DNA from: Oegoconia quadripuncta
Taxonomy: Eukaryota > Arthropoda > Insecta > Lepidoptera > Autostichidae
Direction of reading: 5' to 3'
Length of the DNA stretch: 64,000 nt
Assembly: GCA_949316235.1 (NCBI GenBank)
Contig: OX438748.1
Coordinates: forward strand, 32,482,836-32,546,835
Shown: piece after piece, positions 47,711 through 58,431 of the stretch
How the letters are laid out: each line of letters opens with the position of its first letter
Position numbering within the stretch: position 1 is the stretch's first letter
The notes under the pieces: generated by a model
What the model was told of the DNA's origin: nothing
What the model saw: the letters and a program-made list of their open reading frames with translations, nothing else
Databases searched by the model: none
Program-made: the position numbers and the translations under genes

Positions 47711-48989
47711 AAGTTTATCGTGGATGTGTGAGAATGTATGGGAGCATTAATGCTTTATAATAACGTACGATAGGAGAATAACTATGAAGTGATATCATCA
47801 TGCGCACGCACAGATGTCGCTTCGAGCGACTGTGCCACAAAAATACCTATATATTGCAACTTAGTAAATACAATCCATAATAGGGAGTACATACAAACCT
47901 AAAGTCACGAGCACGACCTTTAACTTAAAGGGGGTGGGCAGATATATCCCAAACTAACGCGTTTGGGTGTCCCAAACATTAAGAGGATTTATTCCGTCCA
48001 GTGGCGCCCTCGTTGCATAAATTAACATTTCTTTTTAAATACATTACACATTAAATCAAAAAAGTCGCTTCGACTTGCACTCGAGAAGTCTAAAAGCTTA
48101 GAATCAGAGTCAGAATCAATTTATTGTAGAACTGTGGTACATAGGTGATATTACAATATTGTTGCATTGGTTAGACAGCTTACATTACATTGTTTTATGA
48201 ATATATGATTTAAATTAAAATTATTATAGATAATACTTAAATAGCTTTGGTGGGGGTTATCTTCCAGTATTCACGATTATAAAAAGAAGTTCAATAATTA
48301 GAAATTCTCGAAAATGGCCGCAATTAAAGCTACTTAGGTATTATTTATAATTAGCTTTTCTAGTGCAGATCTGAGCAACATTTATGCTGTATTTAAAAAG
48401 GAAATCTTAATTTATCCAATGAGGGCGCCACTGGACTGAATAAAGCCTTTTTTTATGAACAAAGGGTTGGGACTTGAGCTCAATCACACCTGATGTTAAG
48501 TGAAGATGAGGTCGATGTTGGAGCGTACTGACCCGGAAACCCCAACACATTTGGGCGACTGGCTATATTATCTCTGATAACCGGAACACAACAACGCTAT
48601 TAACACTGCTGCTTGGCGGCAGATTTAGATAAGATGGTGGTAGCTAGCCAGGCGGACATTTAAAATGCCCTACCACCAATTAAACCGAGTACCTACTTAA
48701 ACATGTACCCCGCTGGGGATCGAACCCGCGACCTCTGAATCATAAACCCAATGTTGTTTACATTGAGCCACGGAGGCGGTTAAAGGTTTAGGTAAAAAAA
48801 GTTAGCTAGTAATGAAAATCGATCTACTTACTCCTACTTATGTAAATTAAATATTTTTGTATTAATTTCAGGCCCAAATATCGCTACCCTTACTATGACG
48901 AGAGCGGCAAAGGGAAGCTTCTGTATGGTTATGGAGGTCAAGAGCTATACCAATACAAGTCTTATTCCCCTCTGGAGGGAATCCATTAA
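43415..48989 (+). CDS. Small secreted peptide A (77 aa), function unknown
   Basis: Three exons join in frame: 43415-43447, 47205-47287 and 48872-48989 (TAA). Donors are gttagt and gtaacg, acceptors ttcag and ttcag; phases 0 and 2 match. The product begins with a hydrophobic signal peptide (MEKCLKYLFLMLAVVICMSI) likely cut near residues 22-26. The mature chain is short, basic-aromatic and free of cysteine, with FERPKYRYPYYDESGKGKLL followed by a YGYGGQELYQYKS segment and the end SPLEGIH. The low-complexity but codon-clean exon 3 looks like a conserved secreted insect peptide; I do not recall a named homologue. There is no obvious dibasic-plus-amidation motif of a classic neuropeptide precursor. 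It may be related to peptide B about 4 kb downstream. Confidence 0.8.
44515..44668 (+). pseudogene. LINE C-terminal and 3' UTR fragment
   Basis: The frame [12 protein letters not shown] is followed by GGTGAGATTGTGGTCAAGCG and an A tail. Related to 30965-31165. It lies in intron 1 of peptide A. Confidence 0.6.
44885..44945 (-). repeat. SINE family D, 3' fragment
   Basis: CACCTGATGTTAAGTGTAAA with TGAGGTCGAAGGTGGAAGCG only. It lies in intron 1 of peptide A. Confidence 0.55.
45019..46086 (+). mobile_element. Tc1/mariner derivative with TIRs of about 260 bp
   Basis: Left 45019-45283 and right 45831-46086 are inverted, tips TATACAGTGTGGAAAGATAA. The interior has a broken transposase tail (SPDLTPMDFFLWGHVK near 45540-45590). 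It is a second family, distinct in sequence from 8824-9696 but of the same design. It lies in intron 1 of peptide A. Confidence 0.82.
45530..45770 (+). pseudogene. Mariner-like transposase remnant
   Basis: Codons for SPDLTPMDFFLWGHVK can be read near 45540, then the frame shifts; a following part ends near GAHFEQFIT-like codons and TAA. The front half of the enzyme with its catalytic Asp residues is gone. Confidence 0.65.
46332..46388. repeat. Perfect 26-bp hairpin with 5-base loop
   Basis: Arms 46332-46357 and 46363-46388 are exact complements (tip of left arm ACTGGATTATTGTATCGACT), loop GGATA. It lies in intron 1 of peptide A. Confidence 0.9.
47628..47707 (+). repeat. (GT)n microsatellite, about 39 units
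   Basis: An uninterrupted GT run in intron 2 of peptide A. A frame read through it codes only Cys-Val and is not a gene. Confidence 0.95.
47988..48442. mobile_element. MITE family T, full copy
   Basis: Inverted ends TCCGTCCAGTGGCGCCCTCG and AGGGCGCCACTGGACTGAAT. An unrelated LINE-tail-like sequence with GAATCAGAGTCAGAATCAAT is inserted near 48104. It lies in intron 2 of peptide A. Confidence 0.65.
48476..48782 (-). repeat. SINE family D, full copy
   Basis: On the minus strand: CGCCTCCGTGGCTCAATGTA, B box GGTTCGATCCCCAGC, body and TTAACATCAGGTGTGATTGA. It is a good reference copy of the family (about 300 bp) and ends 90 bp before exon 3 of peptide A. Confidence 0.82.
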
Positions 48990-49099
48990 TATTTAATAAT
49001 TAGAAAAATTAATGTAAGTAGGTAATCAAAGTGATGTTAGTCAAGTATGGTGAAATGAAACTTAGCGTTTAAGGAAACTAAACCTTAAAGGCATTAGAA

Positions 49100-49340
49100 T
49101 AGAATAGAATAGAATAGAATAGAAATCATTTATTTGACACACTAGACGACACATTAGTTATACAAGAAACGGAAAAAAAAAAAAAAAAAAAAAAATAACA
49201 ATAACATACTTAAACAGCTAAAAATGAATAGATCGATTAGAAATCGGTGTCGTAAAGTGGTGCCAAAAATATTATATTATATTATACTATTATATATTAT
49301 ATTATATTATATATAATATATATAATATTATATTATACTT
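49100..49340. repeat. Simple repeats (AGAAT)n, A tract and AT-rich palindromes
   Basis: AATAGAATAGAATAGAATAG at 49100-49124 leads a retroposon-like AAATCATTTATTTGACACAC. It is followed by an A run at about 49173-49194 and by ATTATATTATA-type self-complementary DNA at 49266-49336. Confidence 0.75.
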
Positions 49341-49512
49341 TGAAATATAAATATTTCGGACACCCAATCATTCAATCGCCCAAGTGATAAACCTAGTTGT
49401 GTGTAGGGGGATAAAATGAATAGATAACTGTTTATAAGCTTTAATAGAAGTCATGTCACGCATGAGTGTCCGATGATGACATAGGTACGGTGCTCGGATA
49501 AACCTGTGTAGG

Positions 49513-49827
49513 TTTTTGTGACTTGACCTCAATCACACCTGATGTTAAGTGAAGATGAGGCCGAATGTGGAAGCGCACTGCCCCAGACACCCAAATATTT
49601 GGGCAACTGGCTATCTTATCTTTGACAACCGGAACACAACAATGCTATTAACATTGCTGTTTGGCGGCAGATTTAGATAAGATGGTGGTAGCTAGCCAGG
49701 CGGACATTTATAATGCCCTACCGCCAACCAAACCGAGTACTAAACATATACCGCGCTGGGGATCGAACCCGCGACCTCCGATTCGTAAACCCTATGTTGT
49801 TTACATTAAGCCACGGAAGCGGTTATA
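49513..49827 (-). repeat. SINE family D, full copy
   Basis: Head CGCTTCCGTGGCTTAATGTA and B box GGTTCGATCCCCAGC on the minus strand; the body is complete. Confidence 0.8.
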
Positions 49828-49892
49828 AGTATATCTTTGTAACATTTTAAATAAATACAAATGTAGTCCCATACTAAATAAAACCATAGAGA

Positions 49893-50095
49893 TATTCCAA
49901 ACAATATTGTTTGGGTGGTCAAAACATGGAATAGTTTAATTGTTGAAGCAACATCCGCGGTTTAATTTATGAAATATACAGAAATGCACAAGGGTGCAGG
50001 GAAGCGTGGAAAACTATAGATGTTTTTGGATGGAAAGTCCCTTAGTCGCCTTTAACGACACCCACGGGAACAGACGGGTTGGTTCTAACTTAATT
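49893..50095 (+). repeat. Dispersed repeat, second copy of 39779-40045
   Basis: Shared order of ATTGTTTGGGTG, ACTATAGATGTTTTTGGATG and CCCACGGGAACAGACGGGTT. Confidence 0.5.
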
Positions 50096-50167
50096 TCCCT
50101 TTAGACTTTCTCCTACATGTATTTATAAATAAAGGCCTGCTGCCTTAATTGTGTTGCCGACTGTACA

Positions 50168-50308
50168 TAAATTATTATATAAACATCCATGACTCAGGAA
50201 TAAATGTTCGTATTCATCACTCAAACATTTACCCCTCGCGGGATCAAACCCGCAACCGTTGGTTTCGCTGACAGGGTCACTAGCCACTACACCAATCGGT
50301 CGTCAGTC
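50168..50308 (-). repeat. SINE family A, 5' half
   Basis: Minus strand: CCGATTGGTGTAGTGGCTAG, B box GGTTTGATCCCGC, and the body up to CATGGATGTTTAT. The 3' part is missing. Confidence 0.72.
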
Positions 50309-50400
50309 TACATTACAAACATACCGACATAAAACATATAGTATAATTTCTTGTATGAATGTTAAATATCATTTAGTTTTTGAACTGCAATCAGGTACAA

Positions 50401-50548
50401 TGGTGTCGATTCGGATGTACAACAACTAACCTAAACTAAACTAAAACCAGTTTTAAGGTAGTACTGTCTCTTTCTCCATGGAGCAGTACGATGCGACGGC
50501 ACCACTCCAAAACTGGTTTTAGTTTAGTTTAGTGTAGTTAGTTTAGTT
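50401..50548 (+). mobile_element. MITE family O, first copy
   Basis: Left end TGGTGTCGATTCGGATGTAC; the inner arms hold AAACTAAAACCAGTTTTAAG and its complement AAACTGGTTTTAGTTTAGTT. The outer right end is lost. Confidence 0.7.
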
Positions 50549-50796
50549 CAGGTAACTAGTGCGCTGCGTTGAGTGGGATCCGGGGCACGCGATGAAGGTT
50601 CTCCCTCCAATTTTAACATGCAGAGACATGGCGTCACGTGTCAATTCTCATCACGTTCGGAGTCTGTCGCGAATATCAGGTAGATATCGCTTAATATTCG
50701 CGACTTTATGCAGTATGCATAAGGCTCATAATCGGTAGTCCGCCACGGAAACAAACATCTAGTCCCTAACTAAGCAAGCTGGTACTATGGATACAC

Positions 50797-51005
50797 AGGG
50801 TGAATTTATATTCGTGTAATTCCCATTAAATGGTTACGATCAACTTTCCCCAAGGAACAATAGTCGAATTCGATCAAAAAAATTTCAATTAGGTACCCAT
50901 GACATTCTGAAACCACCTTTAGTATGGAGTCCAACAATTTTCAGCTGAATTCGGCTATGGTTCTTAGGGGAAAGTTGTTCGTAATCAGGAGTGGAGTCAT
51001 CAGAC
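50797..51005 (+). mobile_element. Repeat family Q, second copy
   Basis: From ACAGGGTGAATTTATATTCG to GTTCGTAATCAGGAGTGGAG, shared with 26590-27155. Confidence 0.5.
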
Positions 51006-51407
51006 CAGAGATATAGGAACACTTAATTTAAATTTTTGGTATAACTTGGGTTGATTAAATTATCTGTAGGTACCTATATTATGTAGCATTGGTTTTGTGA
51101 TTGTAAGTTAAGTCTTACTTCGTAATAAAGTTATACGATCAAGAATGTGTCATGTTTATTTCCTATTTATACAAAGTTGTGTTTATGCTAGCCATTCATT
51201 GTATCTAAGTACTAATATGATCTGTAGGCACAATAAAAATAAATGCATCGTACAAGAGTATTAAGGCGAAGTCTACAGGTAGTATCAAATTATAAAGGCA
51301 ACAAGATGATCTAATATTTACAATTTTTATGTTAAAGTCAAGTCATGAATTTCGAATCATGAATAAGTGTTATATAATTTATACAACATAACAGATTTAG
51401 GCCCGTA

Positions 51408-51822
51408 TTAATAAACCGTTATCAAGATTGAGATGACACTTGAGAATCTGTTGCATATTAAAAGAGTATCAAAAATATAGTATTGAGATTGAGACACGAT
51501 ATTTTGCCTGTCTTATAAATTAACCGGCCTACCAGTCATGTCTAATAGAGATTGGTTTAGGTGTGGCCAAGACAGTCACATCAAGTTTAGGATCAAGTGT
51601 TATATTGGAGCTTCAAAAACACTTCTTTAACAGATAGCGTTTATTTTTTTTTTCAAAATCAGCTTGCTTATTTTCTAACTTCATTTCGCTTATTGCCAAA
51701 TCCGTCCAAGAAAATCAAAAATTCAATAAAATCTTTTCTCATTCTATTTTCATATGAAATAGATTCTCAAGAGTCAAGTAAGGTCATCTCAAACGTGAGA
51801 ACGGTTTAGTAACACGCACCTA
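51408..51822. mobile_element. MITE family G, long copy
   Basis: Ends TAGGCCCGTATTAATAAACC and GGTTTAGTAACACGCACCTA, with CAAGATTGAGATGACACTTG inward. It has more central sequence than 27954-28203. Confidence 0.62.
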
Positions 51823-51959
51823 AGTACCTTTAAGTATTCTATTTTGGCAGAACTAAACTGAAAGGAGTTCCTGTCATGTCTTCAATTTTCTGTGCTCGTA
51901 GTCAAAAATTAGACTAGCTAAAAATTTTAAGCCAGTGCCAAGAGAATCGACACGTACAT

Positions 51960-52440
51960 ATACGATCTTGCACACCTCTCGCTTCATTCCATTCCACTTT
52001 CATTTGTTCATACACGCTCGTCGGTTTAGGGTACTCTTGACTTGGCGTTTCATTAAGACGTATTTTTAGTCTTTTTTCATTTATCCTCTCCACTGTCCGA
52101 ACCCTCTCAGCATACTTTTTTCAATCTTTGTCACTGCGTCTTCTTTCAAATTGCATAACTCCCTAATTACACTATTCTTGATTCTATATTTTAAAGTCAC
52201 TCCACTTCTCATTTCCACTGTATTAATTCTACTTTCATTCTTATTCTGCCATACCCAGCAATTCCCATAAATCAGTGTTAAAACCAGTGCCCTGCCCCTT
52301 TTTGGAATCGATCGACACACCTGTGTAGATATCGATGCGATATGCAATAATAAATAATTCCCCGAATTAAGCCCATATAGCCATCGACTGACCCTTAACA
52401 GAAAATCACAAGTGTGGCGGGGAACCTTGAGTCGCGTTAA
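51960..52440 (-). pseudogene. RTE LINE reverse transcriptase C-terminal remnant
   Basis: A minus frame reads IYGNCWVWQNKNESRINTVE, then LCNLKEDAVTKIEKSMLRGF, the C-terminal RTE motif. It is degraded. It ends about 140 bases before the peptide B start. Confidence 0.75.
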
Positions 52441-52576
52441 CACATCAAACAATCATTATTTACCCATACACTACATTAGAATACCTACATGTTTACTGCA
52501 GAAAGAACACGTATATTTCCTGACTTCGTCCACTTCTATTCAGCCAGTTGGCTTACAAACAGCTAACCAAAAAGAC

Positions 52577-54469
52577 ATGATTTTCAAAATCACATTTTCC
52601 CTGTTAGCAACACTACATTGTTGCCAGTGTGTGTACGTGTACTCTAGTTTTTGGGCGCCATTGTTCAATCCGAGGATTTTGAATTACCGTGTCGATACCA
52701 CATTTGATCCGGACGCTGGGAGAAATGATAGGGAGGGGTATGAAACACTTTATGGATTTAGAGGGCAGAATTTGATTGCTGATCTTGGTAATGGAAGGGG
52801 GCCGAATCGGATACAGGACAAGGTATTTAAGTTTCAGATCCAATTGAGCATTATATTGGGTTTTTTTTCTTCGTTAATCTTAATTATATACCAATTCCTG
52901 CGATTTTGAAAGCTATATCCAAATTTGTTTTTTATTTTGGGAAATGGAATATTATTTGAAGGTTTCACATGAAATATTTTTTAATTTCTGGGCTAATCAC
53001 ATAATAAAAAAATTTGACGAGAGGTCTTTTCATGTGCTTCCCATAATAATTTCTTAGATTCGCTGAAACTTTTATAAAGCGGTTACTTTTAAAAATTAAC
53101 GCTGCCTATACTTAACTTAATGTTTTCCGATAATACACACAAAGTTTAACTAAATTTGGATTTGCCGTTCCCAAAAAAAAAAATCAAAAATGTTTGTATG
53201 GAGAAAACAGTCTTAATGAAATTCTTCATACAAAACGCCAATTTCATAGACCTAATATATTAAAGATAATTACACTATCCTATTTTTAGAAATTCGGTGT
53301 ACACTGCTGGTTGAACTAATGGTATTTGAATTAACAGAACCAAGCCTGGCAATGTATGCTTTTAGGGTGGAAGTAGTGTGTAGGTCGGGAACTTCCAATC
53401 GACTAAATCAGAATCTAACTGTTCTAACTCCGATTACACTAGGTGAGATTGTGGTCAAACGCGAATCCAGTCAATCAAAGACTACAATGTATCAGTCAAT
53501 CATAAAAAAAGAAAAAAAAAACATCTTCCTATTTCCTACAATGATGGGGGGTTTTATTGCATGGCTTACGGGAACCTTGCACTTTTGTCTAGGTAGACGC
53601 CGCTTGGCACAGTTAACCTTGGGTTGTTCTAAGCTGATTTAGCCCGGTTGACACGCGGTACCCCCCGTAGGTGGGCATGAGAGGGGGAAGGGTGCATCTC
53701 CCGCAGTGCAGTCCGCGCTCGATTTCTGCCCACATATAGCTGCTAGACCAAGTTTGGTGTCGTTTTCATATAATTAGAGGATGAGGAATTCATTTCTGGA
53801 ATAAACTTTATACTCATCCATAGAAAAATAACGGAGTAGTCCCTATTTTACTAATGATTTCAATGTGGAATTAGAACTAAAATATAGGGACGGTCTCCCG
53901 GAATCCGGGACAGTTGGCCGCCTTATTATTACATGCTTGCTTAGCTCATATTTTATCCTAACAAGTGTAACTAGTCTAACAGTTATCAATATGAATAGGA
54001 TTTCAGACACTGCTTCCACTAACTGTACTCAGTTTGTGCTGTTAAAGGTGAGATTGTAGTCAAACGCGAAACCGGTTTTTAAAAGGTGTTTTTAGGGTGC
54101 CATGCTTCATTAGGCAGGCACTTAAAAAAATATTATTATGGCAATAAAATTGTACGGAAGTTATACAATTAGCCCCCGATAAAAGTTTATGTCGCGCGAG
54201 ATACTATTTATCCTGCTCATTCACTTGGACGAAATATACAACTATACCACTCCTACGTCGGGCGCGACATACGATGTCATGATGCAGATGCAGGCAGGTT
54301 TACTTTTAGTAAATGCCATCTTTAATATTACATAAATTAATCAATCTCCATTTCCCCCAGCTGTTTAGGAAATATAAATGAATACAAACAATTATATTTA
54401 CAGGATCAGAACAATGGAGATGTCAAGTTTTATTACACATATCCTGGAGCAGATGATATAAGAAAATGA
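52577..54469 (+). CDS. Small secreted peptide B (103 aa), function unknown
   Basis: Two exons, 52577-52822 and 54404-54469 (TGA), join in phase 0 with donor gtattt and acceptor tttacag. The N-terminus (MIFKITFSLLATLHCCQCVY) reads as a signal peptide with cleavage near residues 18-22. The mature part has an acidic segment (TTFDPDAGRNDREGYETLYG), a Gly-rich segment (FRGQNLIADLGNGRGPNR) and a Tyr-rich tail (DVKFYYTYPGADDIRK). An AATAAA lies 30 bases after the stop (54499-54504). The motif L-Y-G-F-x-G-Q recalls L-Y-G-Y-x-G-Q in peptide A upstream on the same strand. An RTE remnant ends about 140 bases before the ATG, so a further 5' non-coding exon is possible. Exon 2 is bracketed by inverted repeats (see findings). 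Confidence 0.78.
52855..53257. mobile_element. MITE family P, second copy, in the peptide B intron
   Basis: Nearly the same as 13245-13655 from TTTTTTTCTTCGTTAATC to AAAACGCCAATTTCATAG. The outer left end differs. It begins about 33 bases after the exon 1 donor. Confidence 0.7.
53440..53522 (+). mobile_element. LINE 3' UTR fragment
   Basis: AGGTGAGATTGTGGTCAAAC, GCGAATCCAGTCAATC and an A-rich tail. It lies in the peptide B intron. A shorter piece is at 54045-54075. Confidence 0.5.
54184..54290 (+). repeat. Left arm of an inverted repeat bracketing peptide B exon 2
   Basis: Contains GTTTATGTCGCGCGAGATAC, CTCATTCACTTGGACGAAAT and ATACAACTATACCACTCCTA. The complement is at 55298-55400. Confidence 0.75.
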
Positions 54470-54498
54470 AGAAAATACGATTCGTTATACTGAGAATA

Positions 54499-54504
54499 AT
54501 AAAA
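54499..54504 (+). terminator. Polyadenylation signal of peptide B
   Basis: AATAAA 30 bases after the TGA of the 103-aa peptide, a normal distance for an insect 3' end signal followed by cleavage 10-30 bases later. Confidence 0.6.
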
Positions 54505-54879
54505 ACAACAAAATTTTAAATAACAATTTTCAAATGTCATGGGTAAGAAGAATCTGATTGAAATTTAATTTGCAAGCAATAACATTAATTCATTTTTATC
54601 AAAATTGTTAGATATTCCTTTAGACTAAAAGGCCCTGCATAACAGACCATACTCAAGGCATAGTCTTTTCGCTTGAAATCAGATTTTTGCAGCGAGACAA
54701 GAATGGCAATAGGGAGGAAGAAACTAAGTCATTTCGACACATGTGTAACAATTCTATATGTAAATTAATTTTACAAGAGAACACTCAGTGAAATGTCCAA
54801 GCAGTGAAAGGAAAACAATTCAACTAGATCTCACTAATGGATGGTGTAGTGTCCTGAGTCAAATGTCCTATATTAAATG

Positions 54880-55215
54880 GCGACGCCAGCCAGCACACGA
54901 TATCGCTACACAACAATAACTGGACCTCACAAATCTGCAGACAAACCAGAGCGGCAGTTCCAGCACGGAGTGTGCACCTATCTCACCAACTAATGAGTCT
55001 TTCCAAGGCGCAATTACGATTGATTACGGGCCACGGTCATTAAATCTGTTTAATATGGGTGTCACAGACAGCCCCCTGTGCAGAGTATAGGGAAAGGAGT
55101 CAGCCGTCCACGTGCTTCTGGACTGCAGCTCGTCTCGGAGGGCTGGAGTTGCTCACCGATCCTGTGGCAACATTCCAAAGTTGCTCTGCTTCTTGCAGGA
55201 GCTTGGGTGGCAAAA
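54880..55215 (+). pseudogene. Non-LTR retrotransposon RNase H / C-terminal remnant
   Basis: With frameshifts one reads LSKAQLRLITGHGHLNLFNM, then GVTDSPLCRVYGKE and HVLLDCSSSRRAGVAH, ending LLCFLQELGW. This is the C-terminus of Jockey-like LINEs. Confidence 0.65.
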
Positions 55216-55297
55216 CTAAAATACCTACTTTACTTTCAACACACAAAATAGGTGTAATAAGATGTCGAGTTGCAGAAACCAACAGCCCCCGCAGCAC

Positions 55298-55400
55298 GAC
55301 ATCGTTTGTCGCGCGCTACGTGACGTCAGAGTGGTATAGTTGTATATTTCGTCCAAGCGAATGAGCTGGACTAATATTATCTCGCGAGACATAAACTGTT
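55298..55400 (-). repeat. Right arm of the inverted repeat bracketing peptide B exon 2
   Basis: Contains GAGTGGTATAGTTGTATATT, TCGTCCAAGCGAATGAGCTG and ATCTCGCGAGACATAAACTG, the complement of 54184-54290 with about 10-15% differences. Confidence 0.75.
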
Positions 55401-55419
55401 AGATCAATCCTTTCGTCTG

Positions 55420-55960
55420 AATTGACTTAGGTAAAGCTACCTACTTACTTTCCCGACCAAATGTCGGGGCTCACCGCGTGGTTCGCACTTCGCCAGTGAG
55501 AGGGCGCAACTTGACGCATGCGCTCCTTACAGGCGCGCTATGCAATTGTTTAAAAATGTCAATTGCAAATTTTAAGACATGGATACTATGCATGTGCTAT
55601 AATAATTATTGAAAACCTGAAGATAAAGGCTCGCATATAGCATCAACCTAGCGTGTCCAGCAGAGAGCGGCCACTTTTACTAGGGAAACGTTTTCGCCAC
55701 ATAAACATTTATCATGCTCCTAGTGCTAGCCCATGAATATGAGCTCAGTAATGATTTCCTGTTGCACGCAGAAAAGATGAAGTACTATTGTTTGTTTATA
55801 CTGTATCTGAACACCTAACTAAAATGTGTAGTAGTGTAGCGTACAATTAAACTTGCAATGCAATTGATGCATACTTAGGTAATAGGATTAATTGGGCAGG
55901 GCATTATTGATATTTGATTTAAAATTTTCTTCTAATAAAAATCTTAATTTGATTAGAAAC
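55420..55960. other. No gene found between the peptide B region and LSM6
   Basis: A GC-richer stretch at 55455-55540 (ACTTTCCCGACCAAATGTCG) has no open frame of note; the rest is AT-rich. Nothing could be assigned. Confidence 0.4.
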
Positions 55961-55964
55961 TTAG

Positions 55965-55970
55965 TTTATT
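55965..55970 (-). terminator. Polyadenylation signal of LSM6
   Basis: On the minus strand AATAAA lies about 33 bases after the TGA of LSM6, the first such hexamer downstream of the stop. Confidence 0.65.
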
Positions 55971-56002
55971 TAAAACTTACAACCTAACCTTACCAATAAC
56001 AT

Positions 56003-58431
56003 TCATATCCTTCGTTTCTGTGTACTAATATACAAGACATTGTTTCCTCTAATGAAGGCATCTCCATATTTGTTCTTCAGCTGACCATTGACATACTCTT
56101 CTGTTTGTTCTAATGCTATATTCATGTAGCCATCGAGACAGGCTAAAACACCTGAAGAAAAACATTTTTATTTGTTAATAACAACCATGAATTCGTAACG
56201 ATTTCACATTCTTGGGTGGAAAATGATGTACTCAAAACTTTATTTATAGATTAGATTAGATTAGATTTATTTAGTTCACTTTTACAATAGCATGTCATAC
56301 ATACAGTTTCGTAAATTTATGAAATTTAAAATAAAAGTGATTGTCAAACATAAAACAAAAAATAATAACATAAAAAACAAATTCCTGTATACAATAGTAA
56401 AACATATTGTTATATGTATGTCAAAATTAATTAAGAAAGTATAAGTATGTAACCATTGTTACGTCAACGTCATACCATTTTAGAATAATCACTAGCACAC
56501 AGACTGTTATTCAAATAATGAATAAAAAACTAATTTTATAATGCACACATGAACTACTCAATAATGATTCAAGCAAAATCTACATTAAAAATTGTTTTGT
56601 GTTGAAATTGTAAAATTATTATTATTAAATTCTTTATTGCACACAAAAATAAAATACAAAGAACATTTAACATAGATGATGAAGTGTACAAAGGTGGTCT
56701 TAACGCTGATAGTGATTTCTTCTAGACAACCTCTGTTAAAGAAGCTTTTTAATAAGTAGTTGGATAGTGCAAAGTAAAAGGTGAATAACTTTAAATATCA
56801 ACAGGTACATAGACAATACATATTTATACATAGATAGTAAAATTTTTATGATACTGCTTGTTCAAAAGCAATTTTCCCATGACAAAAAGCAAGGAACTCA
56901 AGGGCTTGCTCTTTTTAAAACAGATTATAATATAACAAAAGCTACAACACATTAGGTATTATTTGTGAAATAGTCTGCCATGCAAACAATCTGGTTATGT
57001 TCATGGCTGATTATCATCCAAATAGTCTGATATTTCATAATAACTACTGAACCATTCAAAGAAATAAATAACTATTTAAGTATTTTAAAACCAAAAAACT
57101 TGACAGCATGCTTTGTATTTGTCCGGTGCTATATTGGATATTTTATTATAAAATGTATCCTATCAAGAAGAATTGACTGACACCTTACACTTGAAAATCG
57201 GTCAACTTGTTTAGGTTATAGGATGTAACATAGAAATCTATATACATACATGCTTTGTGCACTTTATTGTAAAATAATAAAAGTTATAAAAAAAAATACA
57301 TACACTCAATAACATTACCCTTCTTTCTGGGGCATTTGGTTAAAAATTGTAATTATGAATAATAATTTGTTGTTAAATGGAACATTACTTCACTGACGTA
57401 AACATTTTATAAGTAAATAAATATTGTATGTATCAGACAGAACCATACAAGTTATGTGGACCCATAAAAAAATAATCATAATTTCACCCATAAAAAAAAG
57501 AATGGTGTGGATTCGGATGTACACCAACTAAACTATAACCAGTTTTAAAGTAGTACTCTCTTTCGCCCTGGAACAGTACAATACGATGGCACCACTCCAA
57601 AACCGGTTTTAGTTTCGTTTAGTTGGTGTACATCCGAATCGACACCACTGATAAGTTTGTTAATGTATTCAAATTCAAAAATCTTTTCTTCAATGTAGGA
57701 TTCAAAAATATCGTAATTGAAAGTCAACATATTATTTTTTAAAACTACATTGATTCACAAGGTGTTATGGTTAGGGAGAAGAAGCGTCAAGAAATTCCAT
57801 ATTAATCAAAAGAATGGTTATAATAACAATAAATATTAAAGTAATTTTAAGTGATGTTTTATTTTATGCTGAATATTTATATGGTCTAGAAACAGTACTC
57901 GCGGGATACAGGAGTCTTCTACCTCTATTCATTATAATATAGATGTAGGCTATTCAACAGCGTAGGTATTGGTTCAATATTGATCTAAAGGTAGTGTTAA
58001 ACTGTTTACTAAACAAATGTTTATTTATAAAGGTAGGACAAGGATAAAGAACAAGGTCTCTTGCCACTTTAGGATAGAACTTTTTTTAGAGGATGACATA
58101 TAGTTTAACAGGTAACTAGGTAGGTAATGCACATAACCAATAGGTACGCCTACAATGTTTAAATTGGCCATAAACACATGAATATAATATAGGTTATCAT
58201 ATTTATTGGGTGAAAATTTTCATAGCAATATATACAAAATAACATGAAGGCTACACTGCGACCAACATTTGTGTCGAATTTATAACTATACTTTAATAAG
58301 TAGTAATACGCTTTAATTTAAGTAAATAAGAAACACGTACCTCTATAATCGACACCGCTGTTCAGTTTAACTACAACGGGTCTGCCGTGAATTTGCTGAA
58401 TGAAAGACGATAGAGCTTCTTTACGACTCAT
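56003..58431 (-). CDS. LSM6: U6 snRNA-associated Sm-like protein LSm6
   Basis: Two exons, 58431-58341 and 56151-56003, join in phase 1 (donor gtacgt, acceptor ttcag) to 79 aa; the human protein has 80. The chain carries the Sm1 motif (HGRPVVVKLNSGVDYRGVLA) and the Sm2 motif (IRGNNVLYIS), with the signature YMNIALEQTEEYVNGQLKNK between them, and ends STQKRRI. LSm6 is one of seven subunits of the LSm1-7 ring that binds oligoadenylated mRNA 3' ends for decapping in the cytoplasm, and of the LSm2-8 ring that binds the U-tail of U6 snRNA in the nucleus. The 2.2-kb intron holds a foldback MITE (57503-57647) and LINE tails. The family assignment is close to certain because near-identical stretches cover both exons. 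Confidence 0.97.
56612..56745 (-). mobile_element. LINE 3' end in the LSM6 intron
   Basis: AAATTCTTTATTGCACACAA and GGTGGTCTTAACGCTGATAG, TGATTTCTTCTAGACAACCT match 11490-11600. Confidence 0.5.
57503..57647. mobile_element. MITE family O, complete copy in the LSM6 intron
   Basis: 145 bp with inverted ends TGGTGTGGATTCGGATGTAC and GTACATCCGAATCGACACCA. Arms of about 50 bp; the centre holds TACTCTCTTTCGCCCTGGAA. Confidence 0.78.

Noticed and set aside
47470..47712. 80-codon frame ending in Cys-Val repeats
   Set aside because: It reads through a (GT)n microsatellite.
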